This document shows positions 63,978-64,000 of a DNA stretch of 64,000 nucleotides, one piece after another; within the stretch, counting starts at the first letter, position 1; every line of letters starts with the position of its first letter. The notes beneath the pieces were generated by a model, which had not been told where the DNA came from, did not search any database, and saw only the letters and a program-made list of their open reading frames with translations. This DNA is from Metabacillus crassostreae. GTDB lineage: Bacteria; Bacillota; Bacilli; Bacillales; Bacillaceae. The stretch is from the NCBI RefSeq assembly GCF_016908395.1, contig NZ_JAFBDU010000009.1, forward strand, positions 62,001-126,000, written 5' to 3'. The position numbers were made by a program, and so were the translations under genes.

Positions 63978-64000
63978 ATAAATTAGTTAAACATTTATAA

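Overview
The window looks like a chromosomal core segment of a low-GC, spore-forming Bacillaceae species (Bacillus, Metabacillus or a close relative). Evidence: AAGGAGG-type ribosome binding sites, frequent TTG and GTG starts, a leuS T-box leader, a Cse60-type sporulation protein, a YtxJ/BrxC bacillithiol-system protein, and a gene order that closely follows the ytqB-to-ccpA arc remembered from Bacillus subtilis. I see no prophage, transposase, integrase, CRISPR array, rRNA or tRNA. All family assignments come from reading the sequence; no database search was run.

Layout. 0.1-2.4 kb: the tRNA wobble-uridine pair ytqA-ytqB (minus) and ytzC plus a tiny gene. 2.4-6.8 kb: a GntR-controlled (YtrA) ABC transporter operon with its exact operator. 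6.9-8.8 kb: a GNAT acetyltransferase and an MFS transporter (YttB). 9.1-14.3 kb: an accessory catabolic island with a sigma-54 enhancer-binding protein, two matching upstream activator sites, a -24/-12 promoter, and the scoA-scoB / GntP permease / 3-hydroxybutyrate dehydrogenase operon. 14.3-18 kb: leuS behind a T-box, then ytwF. 18.5-26.6 kb: cse60, ytfP, murJ (lipid II flippase), a pseudouridine synthase, ytzE, the ythPQ ABC pair and a methionine aminopeptidase. 26.6-34.2 kb: pbuO with PurR boxes, pepV, an MFS transporter, ytkP, and thpR coupled to an lrgAB-type pair. 34.4-44.6 kb: ytlQ, a lipid kinase (ytlR), pullulanase amyX, ytmP, ytzH, trmB, the lactonase ytnP, ytzB, ytoP and an ITPase/XTPase-like gene. 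45-46.7 kb: a phaR-phaC polyhydroxyalkanoate synthase pair. 47-64 kb: ytoQ, a lipoprotein, ytpP, ytpQ, sftA, an unrecognised gene, murC, an M29 aminopeptidase, ytxG-ytxH-ytxJ, a large FtsA-like protein, aroA and ccpA.

How parts fit. The sigma-54 island would import and oxidise 3-hydroxybutyrate and acetoacetate, and the PhaR/PhaC pair makes the polymer of the same C4 unit, so storage and use of PHB may both be represented. MurJ, MurC, the Ytr transporter and SftA contribute to envelope growth and division. AroA and CcpA at the right edge are in the usual Bacillus order.

Non-coding content is unusually rich. Three families of small intergenic repeats with inverted ends (about 180, 155 and 125 bp) occur several times, including deletion derivatives, one copy with a nested palindrome, and one copy sitting between ytxG and ytxH. 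Two spacers carry 21-bp-period tandem repeats. The strongest leads for new biology are the FtsA-like ATPase with five C-terminal repeats (58863-61007), the unrecognised gene between sftA and murC, the sigma-54 enhancer/promoter architecture, the decaying repeat families, and a perfect 17-bp hairpin ahead of ytkP. I did not find a clearly new multi-gene system.
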